In this document: piece after piece, positions 15,801 through 27,342 of the stretch
Numbering within the stretch: the stretch's first letter is position 1
Layout: each line of letters starts with the position of its first letter
Source: Meandrina meandrites
Taxonomy: Eukaryota > Cnidaria > Anthozoa > Scleractinia > Meandrinidae
Direction of reading: 5' to 3'
DNA length: 64,000 nucleotides
Assembly (NCBI GenBank): GCA_963693305.1
Contig: OY855908.1
Span: 37,362,805 to 37,426,804, forward strand
Made by a program: the position numbers and the translations under genes
The notes under the pieces: generated by a model
Told to the model about the DNA's origin: nothing
Seen by the model: the letters and a program-made list of their open reading frames with translations, nothing else
Databases searched by the model: none

Positions 15801-17058
15801 CGTAGCAAACGATCAAGAGCAACAATGGAAACCTACCACACCCGAATGTAAAACGAATTTATAAAGAGGTCGATGCTATCAACCTTTTGACTCTACTCTC
15901 GCAGAGAAGCATTAAAGAATGAACTTCTCAGTCATTAGGTTGCTAGATTTTACATTGTACTCCATTTTTACCGTTAGATGCTGACAAATGAGCGAGTAGG
16001 TAGCTGTGTTGTTTTTCAAATGTTGGAATTCGTACGCGCAATTAAGTTCTCGACGACGATTTTCTAGCGTTTTGGCAAAACCTGACAAGTTCGATTTCGC
16101 ACGAGTAAAAGTCAAAAGAAAATAACGAGAAAAAAGAAGGGGAATAACCAAGAAAAATACAGTGCTAGAGATAGTCAGGTTGTTGCGTCGACATCTAAAG
16201 TATCGGGCAAATTACGAGAGAACATTTGAATGTTTCATGCTTCGAAGTTCATCTAACACTGATGGCGAAATTTTCTACATCTCCAAAAGCTAGTTGCTTT
16301 CTGGTTTCAGTATTCTCTTATGGGCATTTTATGTAACACACAGGAAGAGACAAAAGAATACAGTTTTCAGCAAATTGCTTTCTAATATACAGAAAATTGA
16401 ACAGCAATGAATATCTAGAATTCGAATATGTATCTAGTTTTAAAATGTCCCTTGATTTTTCAGTTCCTCGACTGACAATTGTACTCTATTAAATGTCCAG
16501 ATGGATTCCACTTATGATCTTTTATTTGTGAAAAACTGCTTTTCGAGACGAAAGGGCCATTGAAATTATAACCAATTTCTGAATCATTTAACAGTTTTCC
16601 GGCCATAGAGCTTTAAAGCCAAATGACATATTTCACTTAATCAAGAAACATTTTGTGCATTAAAACGTCGCTGCGATATTCAATTCTTGCTCAGAACCCA
16701 GCCGAAAAGTCGTTCATTCACATAAAAGCGCGCGCTATCAGTTACAACGTTCACTTAGCTTACCTTTGGGAATGTATACAGGAGCGGGAACCGTGACAGC
16801 TCCAGCCATAGACTGCAGTGACATGAAGCGCGGTTCAGCAACAGATTGACTAATGGCGGTAAACCCGCTTGGCACGGTCGTTTGTTGGCAGGGCTGACAG
16901 TTACATACACTTGGGGGATGAAATTCGCGTTTAGCCAGCGGCGGGGCAACCGAAAACGCGGATTTTCTCTCGCTATCCTTCTCCAAATCGCTAGCTTTGG
17001 TTTCGAGGGGTTTCTTTCCCATGAGGGAATCGACGCTGAATGCGGAGGAGTTCTGCAT
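12847..17058 (-). CDS. rough: rough-type homeobox transcription factor
   Basis: Nuclear DNA-binding protein of the ANTP class. Exon 1 is 16764-17058 and exon 2 is 12847-13217, separated by a 3,546-nt phase-1 GT-AG intron (donor AAAG/GTAAGC, acceptor TTCTCACAG); the joined product is 221 aa. The start is the ATG at 17056-17058, the only ATG in the frame before the eh1-like [14 protein letters not shown]; a longer open frame upstream has no ATG. The homeodomain spans residues 110-169. [19 protein letters not shown] followed by [14 protein letters not shown] and [11 protein letters not shown] corresponds to the distinctive FHRNEY...RRAKDKRIEKAQIDQ signature of Drosophila rough. The tail is rich in Tyr and Pro. 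Rough and Mnx are both near the Hox region in anthozoans, which agrees with the neighbour here. Residue Gln50 is present. Confidence 0.92.
13231..13291. repeat. 61-bp direct repeat, copy 1, beside the rough acceptor
   Basis: This 61-bp segment recurs at 15638-15698 in the same orientation with 3 mismatches (t/g, c/t, a/g at offsets 31, 36 and 47). Copy 1 lies in the intron 14 nt from the acceptor of rough exon 2, so it overlaps the likely branch-point region. Confidence 0.9.
13310..13505 (-). mobile_element. Decayed tRNA-derived SINE fragment
   Basis: Landmarks shared with the better copy at 26437-26690 occur in order on the same strand: GGTTTCTATAGCGTGAAG, TCTCCCTCTGGACGGGATGCTAG, GCCCAAGAACTCAACTCAATG and CAGGGCTCAAAGCTGAGACC. 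The tRNA-like head is degraded. Limits are approximate. Confidence 0.55.
13693..13715. repeat. Poly-G tract
   Basis: An 18-base G run followed by TGGGG in the rough intron. It is a potential G-quadruplex and a likely assembly weak point. Confidence 0.9.
15638..15698. repeat. 61-bp direct repeat, copy 2, mid rough intron
   Basis: Second copy of the segment at 13231-13291, 58 of 61 positions identical, same orientation, 2.4 kb away and in the same intron. Confidence 0.9.
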
Positions 17059-20000
17059 GTTGGGCTGTGATCGGTGCGTTCTGTTCAAAGGACGTGTTTG
17101 CTTTGCTGTGAAGGTACGGCCAGCCTGGTTTATATGGACAGGAAATTGAAAGAGAGCTTTTATCGATATGATGTGATCATTCACGCACTATTATTTACGG
17201 ACCCTGAAGATAATAAATATCGTTTATTATTCCGAGAGTTCATTTGTTAACAAAGGTTATTAGTATTCCATATTCGACACATTTGAAACCGTGGATTATA
17301 ATTGTTCAATTCCAGGCGTCAAGTCCGTGATATATTGCCGTCAACTGGACTTCATTTTTAAATCGTATTAGATTTTCCGAAGATTTGCTGTAGGCAGGGG
17401 TCATAGGTTTTAGGGCGAGTTCAAAATATTTTTTCTGTGGCTTGTTTTATTAAATTTTTTTCCAAATTTATACCCTTTTCAACCACGGAAATGAAGTTGA
17501 GTTAAGAGGAACAATTGTTTTCGTATCACTTGATGCAAATTGCACTTTTCTTGAAAGAAGTTGAATTAAAAACAAGGATACTTTTCTGATTGTTTGACTA
17601 ACGTTTCACTGTGTTTGTGTCACACGCGCCTCGATTGTGATTGGTCCACTGGCCCAGCTGGGATCGATTTCTGAATTTGATTGGCTTTTTTCGCGCAGAT
17701 GGTACAGGTGCGAAATGCCTCAATGGAGCAGTGAAAGGCATTTGTTAGTTATTAGCGTAATTTACGCCCTGTTTAATTGTATTTATACACTTCATAACAA
17801 TTAGCTACGGCCATTTGCAAGCGAAAACTGAGAGCTTTTCAACAAATAGCGTCAGCATTTACTAACTCGAAGTAAATTTCACAAAATAAACACTGTCGAT
17901 TTTTTCGCCATCTTTAAAATAGTTGGCAAACACACAAGTAGTACAAAAAAATTCACTTAGTTCGCTATGAATGTTTTGTAGAATATGAGATTAACTTCAA
18001 GGGTTTTCGGGGAGCCTGCTTTTACAAGCTTACTTAGATAAAATCTTTTGTTTGCGGCCTTAGTTGAGTTTCGAGGGAAATCTCCGGGAAATTGTTTCCT
18101 AGAGGAAATCGTATTGCACATCGCCTCAAACAGTGCTTTTTCAACATGACATGTTTACCTACTAAGACAACAAAAATGGCCTCATTAAGCGTAATAACAT
18201 CTATATTTAAGAAGTCAAGTGAAACAGAGTGTATTTAGATATTTCATTAATGTAATGGATATCGCTTTATCAGTTAATTAAAAAAAGAGACACTTTCGCC
18301 TCGATTTTTTAATGGAAGAGAAAACCTTCCCTTTGGCGTTTCAACTGTACCTCTATTAAGTTTTTATCTTTTGCGCACCACGTCAAAACCTTTCCAAAGA
18401 TGTTACTTTTGGGATCGAACTTGGCACAGCAATATTCGATTTGAAAAAAAGGCACAAAAATAATCTCGTAGCAGATTGTTTATGACAGCCAACGCAGAAC
18501 GGGGCGGTAGAATTTACCAATTTAGTCAATGTCGGAAACCCCTTGATTACGTATTGACGCGAAATTGCCCAAACGGAAATTTTGTCTCTTTTTCTAATTT
18601 CAGCCGAATTTATGTCAGCATTATACTTTCAAGAATTACCAATAATCATTAAGTGACTAAACGACCAACTTAAAACTTCTTGAGACTGTCAAAAGCCAAA
18701 CATAACACACTGTGACGATAATGGTTTCAAAAATGAATATTCCTAGCTTGCCTGTGTGCGACCGTTGTTGTTTTTTTTTCCTACGGCTAAAAGCTTTTAC
18801 GGATAGGACATTTAGATTTATCAACAAAGACCGAAAGGCTAATCGTATAGCTAAGTTAATCATATGATTTAATTATCTGCGAGGGGTAAAATATTTGAGT
18901 TTAAGTCTGAAAAGCTAAATTTTGAAAGAAAAACACAATTTTAGTTGCATTAGCATAACAAGCCAGAGTACTCTGTTCACGTGGGATGAAATGTTATGCG
19001 GACACGACTTTCCGGAAAATTGTGTTTTCTTTGCTTGGAATTGAATCAGAAAACAGACAAAAATTCTTTTCAGGACAGGAGATTAAAAATATAAGGATCT
19101 TAATAAATATCGAAAGTAGTTTGAAAGATATTCAAATAAAGCGGAAAAAAAGATAATTATTTTTGTGTTTTTGATTTGTGGTAAACGATGAGGGACAATC
19201 GCATGGAGGTCGTGTAAAATAAAACTCCATATTTACTTCTCATGCGTTCGGATGTTTTAAACTCTGGGTTATTTTATTATACTTAATCTCTTAAAGAAAA
19301 GTAAATTTTAGATTATGAAGAAGTTTGTATTTTTCGACCTTTTTTCGGCAACGCGTGGAAAGTTCCAAATTTTACGCGTATAGACTTAAGCCGGTAATTT
19401 TGTGTTTTTTTTTAATAAGTGTTTGAGGAAAAGGTTAATATCTAAATAATACAATAATATAGACATATGAAAAAATAATGACAACTCATAACTATTAGCA
19501 TTTAAACTTTATTTCTCCTCACAGATACAAATTTAATTTATATCTGCGTGGCTGTTCGGAAAAACTGGCGAAGGTTATAGATGTAGTTTCCTTCATTTGA
19601 TGTATTCGGAACTATTTACCTACTATTTCGATCGATTTTATAAAGGTATTATAATCTTTTTATGCGAATATACGCCTCATGAGTTTGATCAGCTTGCCCT
19701 GAGGATATTGAATGCGTAATAAAAGATGAATACTTGATACATTTTTAATTTGATCGCAATCGTCCGTTCTAAAAGTTTGAAAATTGGCCCAGTTGTAAAA
19801 TATGATTACTTTGGACTCTATTTCATTATTTTAAAAACTCCGCCAAACTATTGTTCTATGGCTCATGAATTCGAAATTGAAACTTTAAAAGACAATGCTA
19901 AACTTTGCCAATCCGTATTTCCATTTAAATGATACATCTGAAATGAGCATGGTTCTTTAGATTTTAACGCGGAAAAGTTCCGTTGAAAGATTCGAATGTT

Positions 20001-23000
20001 CTCTCTCACTGCGGGGTTCTTTCACTTAAGCACACTCTGTGTAATTATGTTAAGAGTCCACCTTTTCAATCAAATCAATCCGACCTGTGCTGTTTGTCAC
20101 CTGTAAAGGTGGCTTTGCGATTCGTTTTACGTTTTCCAAATGGAACCGCGACTTCTATTTTTCAACGGCCATTGTTGTGTATCAGTGAAACTTACTTGCG
20201 ACAGAAAGCTACGAAGAAGACCAGCTTTTTTAGTCGCACTGCAACGCTCTGATTCAATAAGTCAAGCAAGTTTAATTTCAAAAATTGCAAACACTTAGTA
20301 AAACGAAAAAACTGCGGTTTTTATTGAATCATTGTCATACAAATTTAAGATCGAGAAGTTGATTCGGTAAATACTGAAACTTAGTTTAAACGTTCTTATC
20401 TAAATATGAAATGAACTTGGACTCAACTCCCTCGTGACAAATCTCACGTTTCCTCGAGCCCGTGTATGCCGAATTCCCCTTCTTCAAAGAGTGTGTAAGA
20501 TCCAAGATAGATCTCTATAAGCTCTTTATCTCCTAAAGCGTTAAATTTGTTTATAAAAAAAATATAATATAAACACACGCCGCGTGATCGAATACCAGTA
20601 TCAATTTATGAGGAAAACTCACGCAGTTAACATTAAACTAATCGAACCTCCAGCCCTAAACACTTAAAAGCTTGCTGTGGAAACGCACGCTGGACAGAGT
20701 GTTTCACTTTGTCGCAGAGTTACAGGATATCTTTCATTGCACGCTTGGTAGTTAAGGTACCGCCCCTTACGTCCTACACAGATTTACTAATGGGTTTAAG
20801 TGATCTTTTATCTCCGAACAAAACTGATCTCCAGCATTGAGCCGTAACAATTTTACAAAGCAGCGATCAATCGCTACGTGATGTAGGTAAGTTAATTAAA
20901 CTAAAAGATCTTGTAGGATTTTACCTTATTTAATTCGGTCCATCGAGCTCAGAAGATTAGCTACGGAAGTACAATTTTGTCGAGTTGCGTTTCAGTGGAA
21001 CAAACCGCTACGATCTTGAAGCCGAGCAGTAGTACCACCTGGGGTTTTTACAACGGTACACGCAATTATTTGTGTGGTGTTGTTTAGCTTATACCACGGT
21101 GAGTTCTAAGCCTTGGGTTTGATGCTAAATATTTGTCTAACAGCGCTAATAATTAGGAACTTACTACAGCGCTTTAGTTTGATTCATTAAATGCTAGCAC
21201 CTGCGCGATCAGCCCATTAAGCGCAAATTTAACCTTTTTAACACAATGCCCAATTGAGAATTGACCGTGAAAAGAAGATTGTTTCTTCGAGAGTAATCAA
21301 CATCTTTCACGAATGGGCTTAAGAAGCGTTTTATAAACTAATGAATTGAATGTCTGAAACACTGGAGATATAGAAAAAAAAAGAAGTATCTAGCTGTGTC
21401 CACTGGTCATATTGCTGACATCATGACAAATATCAACTGCTTATCAATAATGTGTACGTGATAGATTTCAGACAAAGTCGCTTGTGTTGGTATATGATAC
21501 ACGAAACACAAGTTTGCGAGGGGATCAGTGATTTTATATTATTTTGTATTTAAGAAAAGAAACACGCTTGCATCTGCTAGGTGTTCAAACAAAGAAAGCT
21601 TAAGTTATTAAGATAATTGTCCATGACTCAGTTAGTCTTGATCGTTAAATCACTGCAGCGACCACTGAAAAAAGATTGATAGAAATATATGCTGTTTAGC
21701 TTAACAATACCGGATTTAAAACTTGCTTCAAAAGCTTGTGTTTAAAAACACTTTCACTGTATAATTAACTGATCTTTCCGACAGATATTCAACAAATTTC
21801 TTATTACATATTTCACAGTTCCAGGGAACGTTTTTTTGTAAGAAGTCGTGTTGATTCTTTGTTCACAGATGACGTTAACATATCACTGATTCCAATGTGC
21901 ATTGTTATTACCGTGAAATTTTATTGAAATGTGATTTAGCATTCATACCTCATTGATTTTACCATAAAAGAAATTGCGTGCTACAATGGTATCAAGTATA
22001 TTGATCACCTTTTTATTTTATATGCAAAAAAAACTCCGCTGAACTTATATTATCATGTAAGACCCCTATATTCTTTTCCGCCTGTGTTTAAAAAATTAGC
22101 TTGCCGTTTCATTTCCAGAAGAAATCTGTCAACTTTTCGTTTTAATGCTTAAAAAAGACTGAATCCAGACCGATAAGTCTGTATAGACTGACTGAAAGAG
22201 TAATAAAACTTTTGAGAAGAAACAAAACATGAAATATCACCTGGAATAAATGTAAAACGAGCCCAGTAGGAAACTTAGAATTGCTCGCTTTTCAGTTGCC
22301 GCGAGTAATCGCTTTTTCCTGCAGTCTGACCACGAAAGTTCTGGAATTAACGCTAAAGAGTTTTGTTTTGAAGGATGAAAAGCCAGTTTAGTTAAGAATA
22401 GCTAATATTATTTGTTTTGCAGTTTTAAAGCTCTAAGTGAAAACCAGTGAAAAGCTAGTGAAATGTAGAGACTTAAGTTATTAATAGGAAACGAATAGGA
22501 ATAGGAAAGCTTCAAGAGAATTTACTCAGAAATCTAAGCAATCAAAGCGGCTACCATTAGCCACGGCAATCAATTTGTTTTAGTGAGTTTTTCTTTTAAG
22601 TATATTTTGGTTTTAATCGATTAACAAATTAAGGCGGAATTAGTTTGTCGCTGTTGTGTACATTTCCTGGAGCCTGTTGTGTAGTGTTTGATCATAACAT
22701 GTCATTATCGATTGCAACTTTGGTTTGTAACAGCGGAAATGTTTTGTTATCATGCGACAGGAGCGACGCCAATTGAATTTACTAAGTGCTCTGTTTTCTG
22801 GCTTAAGGCCCATCAGGTTAAAAAATCTTATTTGTGAGTTTATCTGCTTTTGTAACCAACACGCAAAAGTCACGACCGAATCAAAAGTTGTAGGGACGAA
22901 AAGTTACAGTTCATTGATCGTTTTGTCTGTTATAAGTACTTGACGCTCTAGAGTTTTAAGAATAAAAACTATCAAGTTGAATTGATTCTTCAGTATAGTA

Positions 23001-25098
23001 GAACAATTTGCTGTTTTCTGTCATTTTGAAACCGGGTCTGAGCACAGAGCAAAATACAGTGTTTCAGTACGGAATCCGATGCGATATATTTATATATACA
23101 GTGTATATAATCTGTTAAAATTGATTTCCGAAATATTCATGTTGTATCAAATATTCCTTACTTTTGTCTGTGTAACTCACTTAGTTTGGAATCTTCAAGT
23201 TAAACTGGGTAGGAAAATTGTTTTAACGTATATCGAAAATTAAAAATGCGATTTCTTGTTTCAGAAAACATTTTCTTGCCGACGAAATGTTTCTTATTAA
23301 AAACAGAAAAGTTGCGCCTATATTTTTTACGCCTAATGTAAACCATTGAGCGCGTTTGGGGAAAAGCACCCATTTTCGTAACCACATCTGGCAGAGTACA
23401 TTTCCAGTCCGCTCAAAGGTAATCGCAACAAACATAAATATATTATTTTTCATCAGCAAATTAATTTAAGATTAACACGAAAAAAAGAATGGAAAAGGGA
23501 CGGCAATGAAAGCAAGAGTTTTATAACGACAGAACAATTTCCGCAGTGGAGTCAGAGTAACATTCACAGAAAATTCATTATAGCACAGAGAAAGGATATT
23601 TAATAGACTATATACTATTATATCACTGGCAGGAGAAGCGACTTCCCTGTAAAATATTTCTGCAGTAGTAATGTATAAAAAAGAAAAATGCCATTTTAGG
23701 TTTCCTTGCCTCAGTTCGCTTTTGAGTGACAAGATTTCAATCATCTTTCCATAATCTCAACAGGAAAAAGTTAACCTACAGCTTTTTTGTTAAATCGATC
23801 GTTTATAAAAGACGGCAACAGACGTGTGGGCAGAGTCCTCAAGAATTGTCTAGCGAGAAGGGAAGATCTCAGTCTGAGCGAAAAGCTAACATGACGGCGC
23901 GTGATAGGGATGAAAGAAAGAGAGATTTCTTCCCCCTCCCCCTCCTCACATAGACTCTGTATACGGAGGGAGAGAGGGGTGGGTCATTATGACGGCATTC
24001 AATACTTATCTTTCCAAAAGACCAAAACATACCAGATTTTTAACGTTAATGTTTATTGTGACTCCGTTTATACTCTTTGTTGACTTATCATCAGTATGCT
24101 TTATGTCCTTTTGTCTTCGCGTCGCAAACTTAATAATGCCAACGAAATTTTCGTGACACAGTTGCACAAAATAGACTCATATCTGCATATGCATTGCTGT
24201 ATAACTGTCTACACACGGTGCTTTGCTAAATATACTATTCTATTGACTTTGAAAAAGTACTGTCTAATGGAATAAGCTTCTACTTTAAACTTAAAAAGTC
24301 ACTGTGAGAGTAACTAAGCAAGCCGCAGCTTTTTTTGTGATATAATCACACTTAGACCACGCATAAAAAACACTTGTTTTGATAAAAGTTTCACACATAA
24401 AATACGAACATTTAGATATTTAAATCACTGCATCTCTGGAACACTCTCGTTATGTTATGTTTTGTATTGTTATCTTATGTCTTAGAGACTAACGTACGGG
24501 TAGTAAACAAGACTTAATTGCGGAATATTGTCCAAATACGGTTTTATCAACGTAGTTTACACGCTTTCAATAATAGCGAACAAGCGAAAATACAAACCCA
24601 GCTTAGCGTGCGCAAAAGCAAGTGTCGTTTCCATGTGTTCAGCTCTTCTCCCGCTCGAGAGTCCTCTGAGATTGGACCCGACCCCACAGAGACCCGCAGT
24701 GTTGCCCGGTTTTACTCGCCCGCGAGTAACAACCAATCACAGATACTTATTGGATCCAGGAATAATTACGTCATAATTATAAATGTTTGAGGTCCAAACT
24801 AAGACGTTAATAGGGATGCCCATCAATTTATGTTAGTTTTTGACCAAAAAGGTTAATTTATATGGAAAAAAGTCCCTACCGTTCTTTGAAGTGCGGTATC
24901 TAAAGTATTTAGCCGTTTTAACAGTGAGTAATATCTAAAAGCGATTCGCTTGGAACTTCAAAACCTGCTTCTGTCCGCAAACTAAACTGGCTGGAAACGT
25001 TTTGGATTTCAGGTCTTTTAAATTTAATACATATATTAACTTTAATATGATCTGTCTCTTATGATGGAGTTCGCAATATACCTCTTGCGACAGCCATG
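17059..25098. other. Gene-free, repeat-poor interval upstream of rough
   Basis: About 8 kb without a recognisable exon or clear transposon, unlike both flanks. Two CCAAT-type boxes on the minus strand (GATTGG at 17638-17643 and 17679-17684) lie about 600 bp upstream of the rough start codon and could be promoter elements. A GC-richer patch at 24640-24780 has a CCAAT box and a CRE-like TACGTCA. Short open frames here have no domain-like sequence. In a Hox-linked region such an interval may be regulatory, but that is inference. Confidence 0.5.
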
Positions 25099-25104
25099 TT
25101 TATT
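25099..25104 (-). terminator. Candidate polyadenylation signal of the receptor gene
   Basis: AATAAA on the minus strand, about 205 nt past the receptor stop codon. The interval in between (25105-25308) holds two CACGTG E-boxes 5 nt apart (25183-25188 and 25194-25199), which would then lie in the 3' UTR. Confidence 0.35.
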
Positions 25105-25308
25105 CGATAGATGAGATCACGTGACCGTGGGGTGTAAAACACCTGATATCTATACCCAATAAGGTGATTCCTGCCGCAAGTACACGTGGCAACCACGTGG
25201 TATCCTCTTGCTCTTGTCGGGATTATTTCATCTTGTCACAGCCAATGGCAAAACCGCATGACGATGCAACAAACACTTTTTTCTTGAATTACAAAAATAA
25301 GCTAACTT

Positions 25309-27342
25309 TCAAAGGCTTGCGTGAGGCTTTTCCACTTTGTGTGGGTCCGCCTCGACTGTTACGCCACTGAAGAAACCTGATGAATATCGTAAGCTCTTCT
25401 TTCGTTGTGCGATCGCTTCCCGGTCGGCTTTTCCGAACTCTTCTTCGAGTCGTCGGCGAGAACGACGTGACTTGCGACGCGACGAGTCTAGGGAAGTATC
25501 CTGAGATGCGGAGATGGAGTGGTCTTCTTCGAATGGCGATTTTTTCTAACAAAAGGTCAGATGAAAGAGATTTAGGTAAAGTTGTTAGGAAAGTTGTAAT
25601 CTGCTACCCTAACGCCTTCAGTTTTCGCTTAGGGTTTTTCTTTTCTTTTTGCATACCTTTTAAAGTTCGCGGAAAGTTCCCGCAAAGTATGGCAAAACAT
25701 AATTACGTAAGAGTTGTAACAATGTTACGACAGTCGACTAAAGATTTGTTTTGACACGTGCTGTTGACAAAGAACTCTGCTTTTTGGGATGGAGGAAGCT
25801 TTGTATTTTTCTTAGATTTTCGGTACGGACTCATGGAACTTTGCGCGACTTTCGCGTAAATATTAAGGGCACTGGGATATTGATGAAAGAAATAATCTCC
25901 ATATTTGAGCAAAGGAGTGAACAGACTCCTGAACCATAAGTGCGTCCGTACATGGGTGCTGTTCATTATCGAAGTTTTAACTGCAAATCAGTGTTTTGGC
26001 GTGTTATGGCATTACCTTAAACTCAAAAGGCCTGGGACGTTCTCTACTGTTGTACGGCGGAGGCGAATCTGGTTGATGATACCCAGAATGCATCAGTGGC
26101 TCTCTCTCAGGGATCTGCTCCAGCTTCGAGTGACTCGATAACAACGTGTCCGCACTCTTGCGCATGCTTGACTTCGAATTCCGTCGATCTCCGATAGCTA
26201 AGTCGGGTTCTTCGGCTCCGTCCGGACGCCGGTCGCTGGCAGATTCGGAAGGAACCGACGAATAATAAGATGAACCGCCTCTGTGTTGAGGAAATGTGTG
26301 CAAGTGGATTACTTCACCCATGGGGGTTTCTGGGATTGGCTGTCCTTCGATGTTCCTGTGATCAAATAAAAAGTTTGCTAAATTTTCTTCAAATTCTATC
26401 AAAGAATTTAAACAAACAGCGTAGGTAGGCCGGAGCTTATTCCGGTTTCTGTAGCATGAAGCGACTAGGAGTATTTCTACTCCCCCCTGGATGGGACGCT
26501 AGTCCATCGCAGGGTTACCCCCCGCAGTAAATTCGCCGGTACCCATTTATACACCTGGGTGGAGAGAGGCACTATGAGAGTAAAGTATCTTGCCCAAGAA
26601 CACAACGCAGTGCCCCGGCCAGGGCTCGAACCCAGACCACCCGATCCGAAGTCCAGCGCACTAACCATTAGGCCACCGTACCTCCCACAAACAAACAGCT
26701 TAGCTAATACGAATTACTTCACGATTTAAGGAACTGTTACTTTGCATGCCCTTACCTTTTTAGCGCGCTATCCATAGGCGCTGGAGTGTCCGTAATAGGG
26801 GGTGGATATTCTGGTTCATCTTCAAAGACCCCTGTGGTGGATCCTATCCGGGACAGTCTCTTGGATGAGCCTCGAAGATCAGTATTGGACTCTTTGATAG
26901 ATGGCCTGGTCACTGTATATTTCCCGTCAACTGCATCGGCTCCGTAATACTGGAAAGTAAAACAAAAATGAGCCATGAAATAAGTGAGGTCTTGAGATCT
27001 TTGGTAGGCGCGTATGAAAAAATAATAGGGCGCCTGATGTGACATGCTTGGTTTGAGTTTTCGAAATTTTGTTTTGTGAGCCCGTCAGTCTTTCATCAGT
27101 TAAGGCAAGTTAAATGTCCAGTTGAAAAAGGCTGCGGAGATGCAAGTAGAGATTGAAAAATAGTACATCATGCAATGCACATTGCGTGATAGAGTAGTAC
27201 CGTTGTGTGACTTTGCGCAGTAGGCACCTAAGCTAGCACTCAAAACATTTCAAACCTGAACTGTATCAGTGGTGCTGTAATAATTCCGTTTTTCCTTGTG
27301 CTGGATTTTCTTGATTTGATAATGGAACGTGAAGTTCTTGAT
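25309..27342 (-). CDS. Receptor exons 34-37: cytoplasmic tail
   Basis: Exons 27256-27342, 26756-26949, 26016-26355 and 25309-25545 encode residues 1688-1972. The tail has basic juxtamembrane sequence, Ser-rich stretches, and a PPxY motif (SPPPYNS, 26052-26063) that in other proteins binds WW domains. The last exon is highly charged (RRKSRRSRRRLEEEF) and ends PHASL with no clear PDZ ligand. Its inclusion rests on the AAG/GTAATG donor, a TTGTTAG acceptor and an open phase-0 frame; if that donor is not used, translation ends three codons later (VMP) at 26004-26006. The last exon is the least certain. Confidence 0.72.

Noticed and set aside
16846..17070. Plus-strand open frame over rough exon 1
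   Set aside because: It is a shadow of the minus-strand coding exon, which carries the eh1 motif and a proper donor.
16738..17184. Longer minus-strand start for rough, upstream of 17058
   Set aside because: The extra 42 codons begin with GTG and contain no ATG; the ATG at 17056-17058 precedes the conserved motif.
17059..25098. A Hox or Evx gene was looked for between rough and the receptor
   Set aside because: No homeodomain signature (WFxNRR or similar) is visible on either strand in this interval.
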